64,000 nt of DNA from assembly GCA_910577315.1 (NCBI GenBank), contig CAJTME010000004.1, positions 64,156 to 128,155 of the forward strand, written 5' to 3'. The notes under the pieces are model-generated. The model was not told where the DNA came from. It ran no database searches and saw only the letters and a program-made list of their open reading frames with translations. This DNA comes from an uncultured Muribaculaceae bacterium (GTDB taxonomy: Bacteria; Bacteroidota; Bacteroidia; Bacteroidales; Muribaculaceae). A program made the translations under genes and the position numbers. Positions within the stretch are counted from its first letter, which is position 1. Each line of letters begins with the position of its first letter. Shown here in pieces: positions 49,803-59,324 of this stretch.

Positions 49803-52102
49803 TGAGTGAATATCTCGATCAACTCAATGATCAACAGCGTGCGGCAGTTGAATATATCGACGGCCCACAGCTTGTCATTGCCGGCGCTGGGTCTGGCAAA
49901 ACTCGTGTCCTGACCTATAAAATCGTACATCTGTTGGCCAAGGGTTACGAACCAAACCGTATCCTGGCATTGACGTTCACAAACAAGGCTGCCCGCGAGA
50001 TGCGCGAGCGTATCCAGTCACTTGTTGGAGAGAAAACTGCCGCTCGCCTTTGGATGGGAACATTCCACAGCATTTTCTCACGTATACTGCGTCAGAATTG
50101 CGAGCGCATCGGTTTTTCGAGAAACTACACCATATATGATACGTCCGACGCTAAATCCCTGATAAAGATGATTGTCAAGGACATGGAGCTGGATGAGAAG
50201 AAATATAAGATTTCCACCATACAGAACACCATATCCTGGGCAAAGAACGCGCTTATATCTCCCGAAGCTTATGCTGAAGACCGGGAACTGAGGGAGAGCG
50301 ACAGCCGTGCCGGGCGCGGACGTATGGCCGAGATTTACAAAGGATATATGGCACGCTGCCGCGTGGCGGATGCAATGGATTTCGACGACCTGCTGTATTA
50401 TACTGCCGTGCTCTTGCGGGACAATCCCGAGGTGTTGCGTCACTATCGGGAGTATTTCCGTTACGTGCTGGTCGACGAGTATCAGGACACCAACTTCGCG
50501 CAGAACTACATAATGACGATGCTCACACGCGGCATCGGTAATGTGTGTGTCGTGGGTGACGATGCCCAAAGCATCTATTCGTTCCGTGGCGCCAACATTA
50601 AGAATATACTCGAGCTTAAAAAGTCGTATCCCAATCTGCTGACTTTCAAACTCGAGCAAAACTATCGTTCGACGCAAAACATAATAAATGCCGCCAACAG
50701 CCTCATTGACAAGAACGAGCGCCAGATTCGCAAGCAGGTGTTCTCGCTCAACGACGCCGGCGAGCGCGTTGAGGTGCAGGCCGGCCATTCCGATTATGAC
50801 GAGGCCGGGCTGGTGGCGAGCCGCATCGTGGTGCAACGTGCCCGCACGGGAGATCCGCTGAGCGAATTTGCCATACTGTACCGCACTAACGCCCAGTCGC
50901 GCGTGCTTGAAGAAGCTTTGCGCCGCCGCAATATCCTCTATAAGATTTACGGTGGCCTTGCATTCTACCAGCGCAAGGAGGTGAAGGATGCCATCAGCTA
51001 TTTCAGAATGGCCATCAACCCTGACGATGACGAGGCTCTCAAGCGTGTAATCAATACTCCTGCGCGGGGTATTGGAGCCACCACCATCGGCAAAATCAGT
51101 TCGGCAGCCCTTGCATCCGGCGTCAGCATGTTTTCGGTCATAACCGATCCGGCGGAATACAAGCTTGACGTAAATTCCGGCACTCTTAAAAAACTGCGTG
51201 GATTCGTTGAAATAATTTCGGATTTCAGGGCCGCAAGCCATACGATGAACGCGGAGGAACTCGCGCGGCATATTATCACCCGTACAGGGCTTCTCAGCCA
51301 ATATCTTTCGGAAAACACTCCCGAGAATATTTCGAAAGTGCAGAACCTTGAGGAGCTGTTGAAAAGCGCCCACGAGTTTGTTGAGGAAAACACGGAGGAA
51401 GATGCCGGGACGGACACGACAATGAGCCAGTTCCTTGCCAGCGTGTCATTGCAGACCGACCAGGATTCCGAGGATCCGGCGCTTGCCGATTCCGTGACCC
51501 TGATGACCATTCATGCCGCCAAAGGCCTGGAATTTTCAAACATATTTGTTGTTGGCGTCGAGGAAGACCTGTTGCCATCGGCCATGAGCCATGCCTCGCC
51601 CGACGATGTTGAGGAAGAGCGGCGGTTGTTTTATGTCGCCATCACCAGGGCAAAACGTTTCTGCATGCTGTCCTATGCTTCAAGCCGTTATCTGAACGGA
51701 CAGACGATGGTGTGCCGTCCGTCAAGATTCATCAAGGATATAAATCCGCAATATTTGAAATTCTCGTATGGAGCCGAGAATCTCGCATTTCTGAACCATT
51801 TCGAGACCGCGCGTCCCAAAATGCGCCCGGCCGTAGAAAGCCGTCCCGCACCCACGCGGATTTCCCGCTTGCCCGAAAGGCATGACAGTCCCGCTCCCTC
51901 TTCCGCCGTGGGTGCCGAAGGCATGCACAAGGCATCCGAACTGGCAGTCGGGATGAGGATACTCCATTCAAGATTCGGATGTGGAACCATCGAAAGTGTC
52001 GAGATAAAGGACATAGGCGAAGTGGCCATGGTGAAGTTTGATAATGATCCGGCCACGCGAAAGCTGCTGCTGAAATTTGCGAAATTCAAAATCATGGAAT
52101 AA
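49802..52102 (+). CDS. pcrA: UvrD/PcrA-type DNA helicase
   Basis: 766 residues, SF1A helicase. Motifs in order: Q-motif LNDQQRAAV, Walker A GAGSGKTRVLTYKI (~28-41), TFTNKAAREMRERI, Walker B DEYQDTN, GDDAQSIYSFRGA, FKLEQNYRST, TIHAAKGLEFSNIFVVGVEEDLLPS and YVAITRAK. A C-terminal ~60-residue Tudor-like tail (GMRILHSRFGCGTIESVEIKDIGEVAMVKFDN) is as in PcrA and would contact RNA polymerase. It functions in repair and in removing obstacles to replication. Coupled upstream to DUF4250 and downstream to nspC by one-base overlaps. Confidence 0.96.
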   Translation: MSEYLDQLNDQQRAAVEYIDGPQLVIAGAGSGKTRVLTYKIVHLLAKGYEPNRILALTFTNKAAREMRERIQSLVGEKTAARLWMGTFHSIFSRILRQNCERIGFSRNYTIYDTSDAKSLIKMIVKDMELDEKKYKISTIQNTISWAKNALISPEAYAEDRELRESDSRAGRGRMAEIYKGYMARCRVADAMDFDDLLYYTAVLLRDNPEVLRHYREYFRYVLVDEYQDTNFAQNYIMTMLTRGIGNVCVVGDDAQSIYSFRGANIKNILELKKSYPNLLTFKLEQNYRSTQNIINAANSLIDKNERQIRKQVFSLNDAGERVEVQAGHSDYDEAGLVASRIVVQRARTGDPLSEFAILYRTNAQSRVLEEALRRRNILYKIYGGLAFYQRKEVKDAISYFRMAINPDDDEALKRVINTPARGIGATTIGKISSAALASGVSMFSVITDPAEYKLDVNSGTLKKLRGFVEIISDFRAASHTMNAEELARHIITRTGLLSQYLSENTPENISKVQNLEELLKSAHEFVEENTEEDAGTDTTMSQFLASVSLQTDQDSEDPALADSVTLMTIHAAKGLEFSNIFVVGVEEDLLPSAMSHASPDDVEEERRLFYVAITRAKRFCMLSYASSRYLNGQTMVCRPSRFIKDINPQYLKFSYGAENLAFLNHFETARPKMRPAVESRPAPTRISRLPERHDSPAPSSAVGAEGMHKASELAVGMRILHSRFGCGTIESVEIKDIGEVAMVKFDNDPATRKLLLKFAKFKIME

Positions 52103-53265
52103 TGAACACGACAACAATCAACGATATACCGACACCGGCATTTGTGGTGTATGAAGACCGCCTGCGTCGCAATCTCAGCCTAATCGACTCGGTAAAGCGC
52201 CGTGCGGGCGTGGATATAATAATGGCTTTCAAAGCCAACGCTTTGTGGCGTACGTTTCCCATCATAGCTGAATATTGCCGCAATTCCACCGCCAGTTCGC
52301 TCAACGAACTGAGACTCGGACGGGAGTTTCTCGGTGGGGAAGTCCACAGCTATTGTCCGGCATATACCACGCAGACAATTGACGAGTATATCGCGGGCAG
52401 CTCGCACATCACCTTCAATTCCGTAAGCCAGTATGAACGTTTCGCTTCAAAACTGCGCGAATACAATTCTGATTCGGGACGCCATGTGTCTCCCGGCCTA
52501 CGTGTCAATCCTAAATGTTCGGTAATTGAAACTGATATTTACAATCCGGCCCTTCCGGGTTCGCGCTTCGGTGTCGATGCCGACCATCTTGGCGAGCGGC
52601 TGCCCGAAGGCATCGAAGGCTTGCATTTTCATGCCTTATGCGAGTCGTCGAGCCACGACCTCGAAAAGGTGCTCGGAGCCTTTGAGCAGCAGTTCGGAAA
52701 GTATCTGCCGCAAGTGAAATGGGTCAATATGGGCGGCGGCCATCTTATGACACGCGAGGGATATGATGTGGACCATCTTGTGAAAATCCTGACAGAATTC
52801 CGTGGCCGGTATCCATGGCTGAAAGTGATTCTCGAACCCGGCAGCGCGTTTACCTGGCGCACGGGCGATTTGCTTACGTCGGTGGTTGATGTCGTTGAGA
52901 ACGATGGAGTCAGCACCGCAATAATCGACGCATCTTTCGCATGCCACATGCCCGACACACTCGAGATGCCCTATAAACCGTTGATAACTGAAAGCCTCGG
53001 CCAAGATGCCGTGGAAGGCATGCCGACTTACCGTCTCGGCGGAAATTCCTGCCTCAGCGGTGATTTTATGGGTGACTGGAGTTTCCCAACGCCGCTGAAA
53101 ATCGACGACAGGCTCACCCTTGAGGACATGAACCATTACACTACGGTAAAGACCACCATGTTCAACGGCATCCAGCATCCGTCGATATGGCTCGTTAGGG
53201 CTGACGGCACCGCTGAGGAACTGCGCCGCTACTCGTACGAAGATTATAAATCCAGAATGAGCTGA
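52102..53265 (+). CDS. nspC: Carboxynorspermidine/carboxyspermidine decarboxylase
   Basis: PLP enzyme of the alanine-racemase fold, 387 residues, final step of the carboxyspermidine route to (nor)spermidine. PLP lysine Lys44 in MAFKANALW; GGGH-type glycine loop MGGGHLMTREGYD; HALCES; ILEPGSAFTW; and GNSCLSGDF near the C-terminus with the catalytic-type cysteine. Bacteroidales generally make spermidine this way (established for Bacteroides). The partner carboxyspermidine dehydrogenase is not in the window. It starts on the helicase stop (TAATG). Confidence 0.95.
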   Translation: MNTTTINDIPTPAFVVYEDRLRRNLSLIDSVKRRAGVDIIMAFKANALWRTFPIIAEYCRNSTASSLNELRLGREFLGGEVHSYCPAYTTQTIDEYIAGSSHITFNSVSQYERFASKLREYNSDSGRHVSPGLRVNPKCSVIETDIYNPALPGSRFGVDADHLGERLPEGIEGLHFHALCESSSHDLEKVLGAFEQQFGKYLPQVKWVNMGGGHLMTREGYDVDHLVKILTEFRGRYPWLKVILEPGSAFTWRTGDLLTSVVDVVENDGVSTAIIDASFACHMPDTLEMPYKPLITESLGQDAVEGMPTYRLGGNSCLSGDFMGDWSFPTPLKIDDRLTLEDMNHYTTVKTTMFNGIQHPSIWLVRADGTAEELRRYSYEDYKSRMS

Positions 53266-53269
53266 CTGT

Positions 53270-54265
53270 ATGAAATTCTCAATCATTGTTCCCGTATACA
53301 ACCGCATTGATGAAGTGCACGAATTGCTGGCGAGCCTTGAGGCCCAGAGCGTGAAAAATTTTGAAGTCATCCTTGTTGAGGACGGCTCCACGGAGCCGTG
53401 CGGTGCCGAGGCTGAAGCCGCAGCCGCGCGGGGACTTGATGTGAAATATTTTTTCAAGGCCAACGAGGGCCGGTCAATAGCCCGCAACTATGGTATGGAA
53501 CGGGCTGACGGTGACTATCTGGTGTTCTTTGATTCGGACTGCGTCATTCCACCCGACTATTTCAAGAACCTTGAAAAGGAGCTGGCGCGTAAACCGGTTG
53601 ATTGTTTCGGCGGTCCGGATGCCGCACATGAATCTTTTTCCGACACCCAGAAGGCCATAAATTACTCGATGACATCGTTTCTTACCACCGGAGGAATCCG
53701 CGGCGGTAAGATTCAGCTTGATAAGTTCGTGCCACGCACGTTCAACATGGGCTTCTCGCGTGGTGTATATGAGGGTGTTGGGGGCTTCCGCGAGATGTTT
53801 TCCGAGGATATTGACATGAGCACCCGAATCCGCAACGCCGGTTTTTCCATTGGGCTTATTCAAAATCCTGTATGGCACAAACGCCGTGTGGATTTCAGGA
53901 AATTCTTCCGTCAGGTGTATGTATTCGGCAAATCGCGTGTTACGCTTAAATTGCTTTATCCCGGCTCGCTGAAAGCCGTGCATCTGCTTCCTGCAGTATT
54001 TGTTCTTGGAGTTGTTGCGCTCATATTGCTGGGGATTTTTGTAAGTCCCTGGTTTCTGCTTCCGCTCGGGGTGTATTTTCTTGCCGTCTTTGCCGGTGCC
54101 CTGATTGCTACCCGACGCTTGAAGATAGCCGCCATGTCCGTACCTGCCGCCATCATTCAGCTCGGAGGCTATGGAATAGGATTCATTCAGGATTACACAA
54201 CCAAGATACTCCTCGGCCGTGGCCGCAACCTTGACGAGGAAATCATCATGCGCAAGGGAAAATGA
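53270..54265 (+). CDS. Family 2 glycosyltransferase with C-terminal membrane helices
   Basis: 331 residues. GT-A domain ~1-235: FSIIVPVYNRIDEV, the first aspartate in LVEDGST, NEGRSIARNYGMERADGDYLVFFDSDC with the DxD, and the acceptor-side FSEDIDMSTRIRNAG (ED motif). Two or three hydrophobic segments follow (~237-300), so it is membrane-attached and probably adds a sugar to a lipid carrier or envelope glycan. It starts 4 bases after nspC and overlaps radC by 4 bases. Acceptor unknown. Confidence 0.9.
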   Translation: MKFSIIVPVYNRIDEVHELLASLEAQSVKNFEVILVEDGSTEPCGAEAEAAAARGLDVKYFFKANEGRSIARNYGMERADGDYLVFFDSDCVIPPDYFKNLEKELARKPVDCFGGPDAAHESFSDTQKAINYSMTSFLTTGGIRGGKIQLDKFVPRTFNMGFSRGVYEGVGGFREMFSEDIDMSTRIRNAGFSIGLIQNPVWHKRRVDFRKFFRQVYVFGKSRVTLKLLYPGSLKAVHLLPAVFVLGVVALILLGIFVSPWFLLPLGVYFLAVFAGALIATRRLKIAAMSVPAAIIQLGGYGIGFIQDYTTKILLGRGRNLDEEIIMRKGK

Positions 54266-54963
54266 GCGGCGAGATACTCATACGCGACATGGCCGAAGAC
54301 CAGCGGCCGCGCGAGAAAGCCCTGCGGCACGGCATAAAGTCGCTGAGCAACGCGGAACTGATGGCCATACTTTTCGGCACCGGCATGCGCGGAAAATCAG
54401 TTATCACCCTCAGCGAAGAGATTCTGCGCGACAACGACAACCATCTTTCGCGGGTGGCGCGTCTGTCCGTTAAGGATTTCATGAACCGTTACAAGGGAGT
54501 CGGAATGGCCAAAGCCATTTCAATCCTCGCCGCGCTCGAGCTTGGCAGCCGTTCGGCAGCCGATGCGGCTTCAATTACTCAGCCGGTCATCAACAGCTCC
54601 AAGATTGCCGTCGAGGTGATGAGACACCATTTTGAGCGACTGCCCCATGAGGAGTTTTGGATTATGCTGCTGTCACAGGCAGGCAAGGTTATCCGCGAAG
54701 TGTGCGTGTCGCGCGGAGGCATTTCGCTGACGGCGGTCGATGTGAAACTTATACTCAAGAGCGCAATCGAGAACTATGCTTCGGCAATGATTCTTTTCCA
54801 TAATCACCCCTCGGGAGCGTTGAAGCCATCACCACAGGACGATGCGCTGACACGCAAAATCTGCGAGGCCGCACGCCTTCTCGACATCCGCGTCAACGAC
54901 CATATAATCATAACTGACGGGGCCCATTATTCCTACCACGACAACGGACTCATGCCCGGATAA
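54262..54963 (+). CDS. radC: RadC family JAMM-domain protein
   Basis: 233 residues. The N-terminal helix-hairpin-helix part (KGVGMAKAISILAALELGSR, ~78-97) precedes a JAB/MPN domain with the full metal motif: His180, His182 in LFHNHPSG, Ser190 and Asp193. The family was named for DNA repair, but the actual activity is uncertain; some relatives sit with mobile elements. The ATG overlaps the glycosyltransferase stop (ATGA). It is convergent with the SanA-like gene, 3 bases apart. Confidence 0.93.
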   Translation: MSGEILIRDMAEDQRPREKALRHGIKSLSNAELMAILFGTGMRGKSVITLSEEILRDNDNHLSRVARLSVKDFMNRYKGVGMAKAISILAALELGSRSAADAASITQPVINSSKIAVEVMRHHFERLPHEEFWIMLLSQAGKVIREVCVSRGGISLTAVDVKLILKSAIENYASAMILFHNHPSGALKPSPQDDALTRKICEAARLLDIRVNDHIIITDGAHYSYHDNGLMPG

Positions 54964-54966
54964 ATC

Positions 54967-55623
54967 TCAAATCTCTATTTTCTCGCCAAGGAAGTGCGGG
55001 CGTTTGCCAAACCAAAGATCGAGCATCATCTTGTCGCGGGCGAGCCACTCGCGCAGCGTAAGGCGGATTCGCACGGCACGGCCTGAGCGAATGGGAGCAG
55101 AGACGGCAACTGCTTCGATGCCGTTGGAGCGGGCGATATAAAGTGCGCGGGCGTTGTGGTCGGCCTGCGAAATTATTGTGAGCGAGTCACAGCCAAAGAC
55201 CTCCTTGGCCCTCACGACAGAATCAAGAGTACGAAATCCGGCGAAATCAAGCACAATGCGGTTCTGAGGCACTCCGAGTGCCATCAGTGAATCCTGCATC
55301 GCCGTCGGCTCGTCATATTCTTTTGTGTGATTGTCTCCGCTGGCGATGATATAATCAATCTTACCGGCTTGATACAGATCGGCAGCCGTACGGATGCGGT
55401 TAGTGAAATATGTATTGGTCCGTCCATACCTGTTTCTGGGATTGGTTCCGAGCAGCAACCCTACTCTATTGTGCGGCACGTTTTGGATTTCCGTGAAGAT
55501 GTGCCCCTCGGCCAAGCTCACAACAGTCATGTTGGCGTAGATTGTAAACGCGACAACAGCAGCCGTCAAGACAACTATTACAAGCAAGACGCGCTTCAGC
55601 ATTACATTGTGTTTTGATTTCAT
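54967..55623 (-). CDS. SanA/YdcF (DUF218) family membrane-anchored protein
   Basis: 218 residues from ATG 55623. One N-terminal membrane helix (LKRVLLVIVVLTAAVVAFTIYA) is followed by the DUF218 core: GLLLGTNPRNRYGRTNTYFTNRIRTAADLYQAGKIDYIIASGDN, EPTAMQDSLMALGVPQNRI, DFAGFRTLDSVVRAKEVFG and IISQADHNARALYIARSNGI. SanA in E. coli affects envelope permeability to vancomycin; the biochemical role is unknown. It begins 10 bases after the large TPR gene and is probably co-transcribed with it. Confidence 0.88.
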   Translation of the reverse strand: MKSKHNVMLKRVLLVIVVLTAAVVAFTIYANMTVVSLAEGHIFTEIQNVPHNRVGLLLGTNPRNRYGRTNTYFTNRIRTAADLYQAGKIDYIIASGDNHTKEYDEPTAMQDSLMALGVPQNRIVLDFAGFRTLDSVVRAKEVFGCDSLTIISQADHNARALYIARSNGIEAVAVSAPIRSGRAVRIRLTLREWLARDKMMLDLWFGKRPHFLGEKIEI

Positions 55624-55633
55624 GGCCGGTGAA

Positions 55634-58291
55634 TTATCTGATTCTGAAAGCGCCGCTTCCTTGCGTAAAGTCCTTGCAATATACCTTGACCGGACATATT
55701 CCGCCGTCATCCATTTTCAAAAGAGAATCAAGAACGCCCTCCTCATTAAGATATTTGGAGAATGCAGGGCCGTCGTAAAGCAGCAGGTCGATATAGCCCA
55801 GCCCCATGGCACCGTATGCGCCTCCCAACAGGCGGCCTTTCAGCGCTCCACTTTTAAACAGCTCGTCAAGACGGTCTTCAACCTTGTATCTGAAATCGAT
55901 GAACTCTTTGGCGTCCATACTTTCAGGTTGTGCGATAATCAGCATCATGGCCTCAGCACCTTTCGATGCAAGGGCATCAAAAATTGCCCGCTCTCCACTG
56001 ACATATTCCTCGATGAGAGCTAAGTATTGTGTAGTTCCGCAGACGATGTCAAATCTAAGGCGGTCTTCGTCTTCATCGGGTTTGCAACTGTACGAGCAGT
56101 ATGGGAGCAACGGGGTTGAGCTGTATTCTTTCTCATGGAAGTCAACGGCTGCCCGCATTTTGTCTTCGAGTTCTCCGATGGAGTACATTCCTTCGGGTGA
56201 AGCGGCCTGCTGAACATTGGCGATGTAATTATGTGCGGCGCCCTCGCCGATGGTAAGTTCGAGAATGACGCAGAACGCATTCATGCTGTCCGGCTCGTCA
56301 AGTTGGGCGAGTACCGGGTGATGATAGCTTAACGCAAAATTATTGTTGTCGGAATCATAAATCGCCTTGACCATGACTTCCGAAACATTTACGTCCTTGT
56401 CATACATCACGAAACGGAACTGCGAAGTGTCAGCTGGCTGCTTGCAGGGATAGACCGCCCACCGTTCCTTCAATGATTCGGGCATGGCATCCACGAGCCA
56501 CGGATAAAGGAAATAACATTCAGTATGGCTCTCGACGCAGAACGTAAGCTCATTGTGTCCCCCGATGTTGTAAAAGACATTATTTCCGATCAAGGCGAGA
56601 CCTTCCGACATTATTGCGCTGGTTTTCTCATGCCAATCGGGCGGCGTTGTGGCCAGCAAGTTCTCCAACTCTTCGCTGTGGCTGCAGAACCAATCCCAGA
56701 ATCGCTTTACCCTTTCGGAGAACGGATTGTGGATTTTGCATTGGGAGATGAACCACAAGGTGTCATCATCATCAGGCTCTATCTTATCCGCTTTTTCAAA
56801 GAAACGCAAAGACTCGTCATAGTTGCCGAGATAGTAGTGGGAGTATCCGAGACGGAAATTCCAGTTTGCGGTTGTTTGTTGAGTGTCTTGGGTTTCAAGC
56901 AAAAGCGGAATTGCCTTTTCATATTCTCCGATATTGTTGTATGCCCTTGCAAGCTGTCCTTTAAGTTCATCGGTCAGTTGTTCGGGCGGAAGTTTCAGGA
57001 GCATGTCAACAACCTCGGCATGGCGGTCCTCCGAGGTCATTCCGTCGATTATCCGCGCCCAGTCGCGCTGCGCGGCTGTAAGTCCCGCCACGAAATCCCT
57101 TGTCAGTTCCACCACGCTTTCCTTATCGTGGCATGTCGGAGATGAGAGGGTGAATAGAGAGAACTGTTCATCACTCAGCACCTGCACCTGGGCGACCTGT
57201 GCATCACCGTCATCTCCCAAATAGCTCAACATGTATCGTCCATTGGGAATTTCGCCGGTTTCGATGACGTCGTCCTTTTCATTTTCGATGAACTTCAGTT
57301 GTTCGGGCTGCAAGGAGACGGCGAATGTGCGTATGACATCCGAGTCACCGTATCCTCCCCAGTAACCTTGGCTGCCTTCGTCGTCAAAAAATAGGTAGTT
57401 GCCGGGGATGGGGAAAGTCACGTTGCCGAGTTTCATCCTTACCGGGTGCTTTCTGAAGCCGATGGGATAATCGCTCGGTAAGTCGGCAATACCGTCAAGA
57501 TTGGCCGGAGTTTGTCCGGCCAAGGAGCAAAGTTCGAGATATTCGGCATGCGGTATGGGCAAACCGGCTTTTATCGCAGTTTCAAGCCCGGCAATAATTC
57601 TTGAGTTGATGTCAGCGTCCTCATCGCTTCTTGACGATGGACAGAAGCTGCATTTTACCCACAACATATAGAGGGCATCGTAGAAGGCCAATCGGGCTCT
57701 GTCGATTTTCTGCTCCCAACAAGGAAAGAATCTCTCGGCGAGGCTTTCAATCCCCTCGCTGTCGACTGAGTTCAAAAGGCCGGTGATGTTGAGTCTTCCA
57801 AATGGAGTCACGACCGAACCGGGAATATCGCATGGAATGGGCCATGACAATTCCCAATTCAGCATCAGGTTGTTATGGTCTCCTGATTCTTTTGATTTGA
57901 GTATCTGTACGATTTGTTTGAGCCATCCGCAGAAATGTTGGGTGCGCATATTCTCAAAATCTCTTTCATAATAGAATTGAGTGTCATCCTCCACCTCAAA
58001 TTCAATTTCCGTCAAATCAGTTATCGCATCCAATAAATCAACTACCAGGCAATGAAATCCCGGGCCCAAAACCGACGTCTGGCTGTCGATGGCAATTATT
58101 TTACCATCAGGTTCTGTCTGGTAAGTGATGTTGACAACACCGTTGTCGGTAAAGTTCAATGTGATGGATTTATCTTTGTTATCGCAACTGAATGAGAATC
58201 CCGCATGATTGGCGATGGGACGGATTGCTGCGGTCAGTTTGTTAAAATTCAGTATTGCGCCTGTCGATTTCGCGGTTATGCCAATGCTCAT
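55634..58291 (-). CDS. Large TPR-containing protein of unknown function
   Basis: 885 residues from ATG 58291; no signal peptide or membrane helix, so cytosolic. Residues ~1-130 form an unknown alpha/beta domain (KSITLNFTDNGVVNITYQTEPDGKIIAID). Residues ~135-330 contain ARLAFYDALYMLWVKCSF and CWEQKID. Residues ~465-525 hold two TPR-like repeats (LKGQLARAYNNIGEYEKAIPLLLET, WNFRLGYSHYYLGNYDESLRFFEKADKIEPDD). The C-terminal ~250 residues form another domain ending GRLLGGAYGAMGLGYIDLLLYD. Overall acidic. I do not recognise the flanking domains. Possible roles are an assembly scaffold or an immunity-type protein, neither shown. Confidence 0.8.
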   Translation of the reverse strand: MSIGITAKSTGAILNFNKLTAAIRPIANHAGFSFSCDNKDKSITLNFTDNGVVNITYQTEPDGKIIAIDSQTSVLGPGFHCLVVDLLDAITDLTEIEFEVEDDTQFYYERDFENMRTQHFCGWLKQIVQILKSKESGDHNNLMLNWELSWPIPCDIPGSVVTPFGRLNITGLLNSVDSEGIESLAERFFPCWEQKIDRARLAFYDALYMLWVKCSFCPSSRSDEDADINSRIIAGLETAIKAGLPIPHAEYLELCSLAGQTPANLDGIADLPSDYPIGFRKHPVRMKLGNVTFPIPGNYLFFDDEGSQGYWGGYGDSDVIRTFAVSLQPEQLKFIENEKDDVIETGEIPNGRYMLSYLGDDGDAQVAQVQVLSDEQFSLFTLSSPTCHDKESVVELTRDFVAGLTAAQRDWARIIDGMTSEDRHAEVVDMLLKLPPEQLTDELKGQLARAYNNIGEYEKAIPLLLETQDTQQTTANWNFRLGYSHYYLGNYDESLRFFEKADKIEPDDDDTLWFISQCKIHNPFSERVKRFWDWFCSHSEELENLLATTPPDWHEKTSAIMSEGLALIGNNVFYNIGGHNELTFCVESHTECYFLYPWLVDAMPESLKERWAVYPCKQPADTSQFRFVMYDKDVNVSEVMVKAIYDSDNNNFALSYHHPVLAQLDEPDSMNAFCVILELTIGEGAAHNYIANVQQAASPEGMYSIGELEDKMRAAVDFHEKEYSSTPLLPYCSYSCKPDEDEDRLRFDIVCGTTQYLALIEEYVSGERAIFDALASKGAEAMMLIIAQPESMDAKEFIDFRYKVEDRLDELFKSGALKGRLLGGAYGAMGLGYIDLLLYDGPAFSKYLNEEGVLDSLLKMDDGGICPVKVYCKDFTQGSGAFRIR

Positions 58292-58314
58292 GTTATTCAA
58301 CTTTAAACTTTATG

Positions 58315-58322
58315 CAAAATTA
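58315..58322 (-). promoter_or_regulatory. Predicted -7 box of the TPR gene
   Basis: TAATTTTG on the minus strand, 23 bases before the start. Divergent from the lipoprotein gene's box at 58366. Confidence 0.55.
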
Positions 58323-58365
58323 ATGAAATATGAATGTAAAGCAAAAAAGTAATGGATAGATTTCG

Positions 58366-58373
58366 TAATTTTG
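58366..58373 (+). promoter_or_regulatory. Predicted -7 box of the lipoprotein gene
   Basis: TAATTTTG, 41 bases before the ATG. Confidence 0.55.
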
Positions 58374-58414
58374 CAGCGTGGAAATGTAGGATAATGGGTT
58401 ATTGAATTTATCAA

Positions 58415-58915
58415 ATGAAGAAAAGCAATCTCATAATAACGGCAATGGCAAGCACGATCGGACTGCTCGTCGGGGGATGCACTAATGGTAATCCTCCGAC
58501 CGATGACGAATTGATGGCCATCTTTCTTGCCCATGAGGATGATTTTCACGATATTCACGAGATAATACGGAATGAAGCCATCGCAGAAGACGCATATTAT
58601 AACGTGGAGTTTGATTCACTCAACGATCAGCGTTTCCGCAAAGGGGATTACCGCCAGCGCCTCGATTCTTTGCTCAACGAAATCAATTGCAACGTTGTAA
58701 GGGGATATGGTCCCGGGCACAATACAATTTATTTCCTGTACTATTCAACACTCGGAGGAACTTCCAAAAAGATACTCTATGACAGGAGCCTTTCCGGAAA
58801 GGTTCAGATAACCGAAGGGCGTGAACTCAACGACATCTGTCGTGAATGTGGGGGTGATACCCTGCTGTATAAACATATAAAGGGAGACTGGTATATCGAA
58901 CTGAACCGTGATTAG
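58415..58915 (+). CDS. Small lipoprotein, unknown function
   Basis: 166 residues. Basic start MKKSN, hydrophobic LIITAMASTIGLLVG and lipobox LVGGC with Cys22 as the lipidated residue; the next residues TNGN lack the acidic Bacteroidota surface-export signal directly after Cys (a DDE follows at +8 to +10). The mature part is acidic, with YFLYYSTLGGTSKKILYDRSLSGKVQI suggesting beta structure. The 3' end overlaps the convergent DUF488 gene by 4 bases. Confidence 0.75.
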   Translation: MKKSNLIITAMASTIGLLVGGCTNGNPPTDDELMAIFLAHEDDFHDIHEIIRNEAIAEDAYYNVEFDSLNDQRFRKGDYRQRLDSLLNEINCNVVRGYGPGHNTIYFLYYSTLGGTSKKILYDRSLSGKVQITEGRELNDICRECGGDTLLYKHIKGDWYIELNRD

Positions 58916-59265
58916 GATTGCTGGAGGCAGTCTTTGAGCACCACGGCATTGTTGTGGTCGCGGTCGTGCGAGGAATAGAGGAGGGTCACGACGGGATGCA
59001 GCGACAATTCTTTTTTCAGCTCGATAAAAGATGGATTGGCGTGGAGTTCGTCCAAGTATCTTTCTTTGAACTCGTCCCAACGGTTTTCGGGATTGGCGTG
59101 AAACCATTCGCGCAACTCGGTGGATGGTGCGACGCCCTTGTCCCATAAGTCATAGTGGAACGTTTCGTGTGACAGGCCTCTGGGCCACAACCTGTCGATA
59201 TATACGCGAAAGCCGTCAGATGCCTCGGCTTCGTCGTATGCTCTTTTTATGGAATAGGTGGTCAT
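58912..59265 (-). CDS. DUF488 family protein
   Basis: 117 residues. It shows the YeaO-like DUF488 pattern: IKRAYDEAEASDGFRVYIDRLWPRGLSHE near the start and VTLLYSSHDRDHNNAVVLKDCL at the end. Soluble and cytosolic. Function of the family is not settled. Single gene with its own -7 box, convergent with the lipoprotein gene. Confidence 0.88.
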   Translation of the reverse strand: MTTYSIKRAYDEAEASDGFRVYIDRLWPRGLSHETFHYDLWDKGVAPSTELREWFHANPENRWDEFKERYLDELHANPSFIELKKELSLHPVVTLLYSSHDRDHNNAVVLKDCLQQS

Positions 59266-59292
59266 GAGTGGATGGTTTTATGTTTATAACGC

Positions 59293-59300
59293 CAAAGTTA
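59293..59300 (-). promoter_or_regulatory. Predicted -7 box of the DUF488 gene
   Basis: TAACTTTG on the minus strand, 27 bases before the start. Its expected -33 region abuts the T-tract of the tlpA terminator. Confidence 0.55.
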
Positions 59301-59324
59301 ATAAAAATATTACGAATGGCCATT

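Noticed and set aside
50078..51373. 431-codon open frame antisense to the UvrD/PcrA helicase
   Set aside because: Long only because of codon bias on the helicase strand; no motif or promoter.
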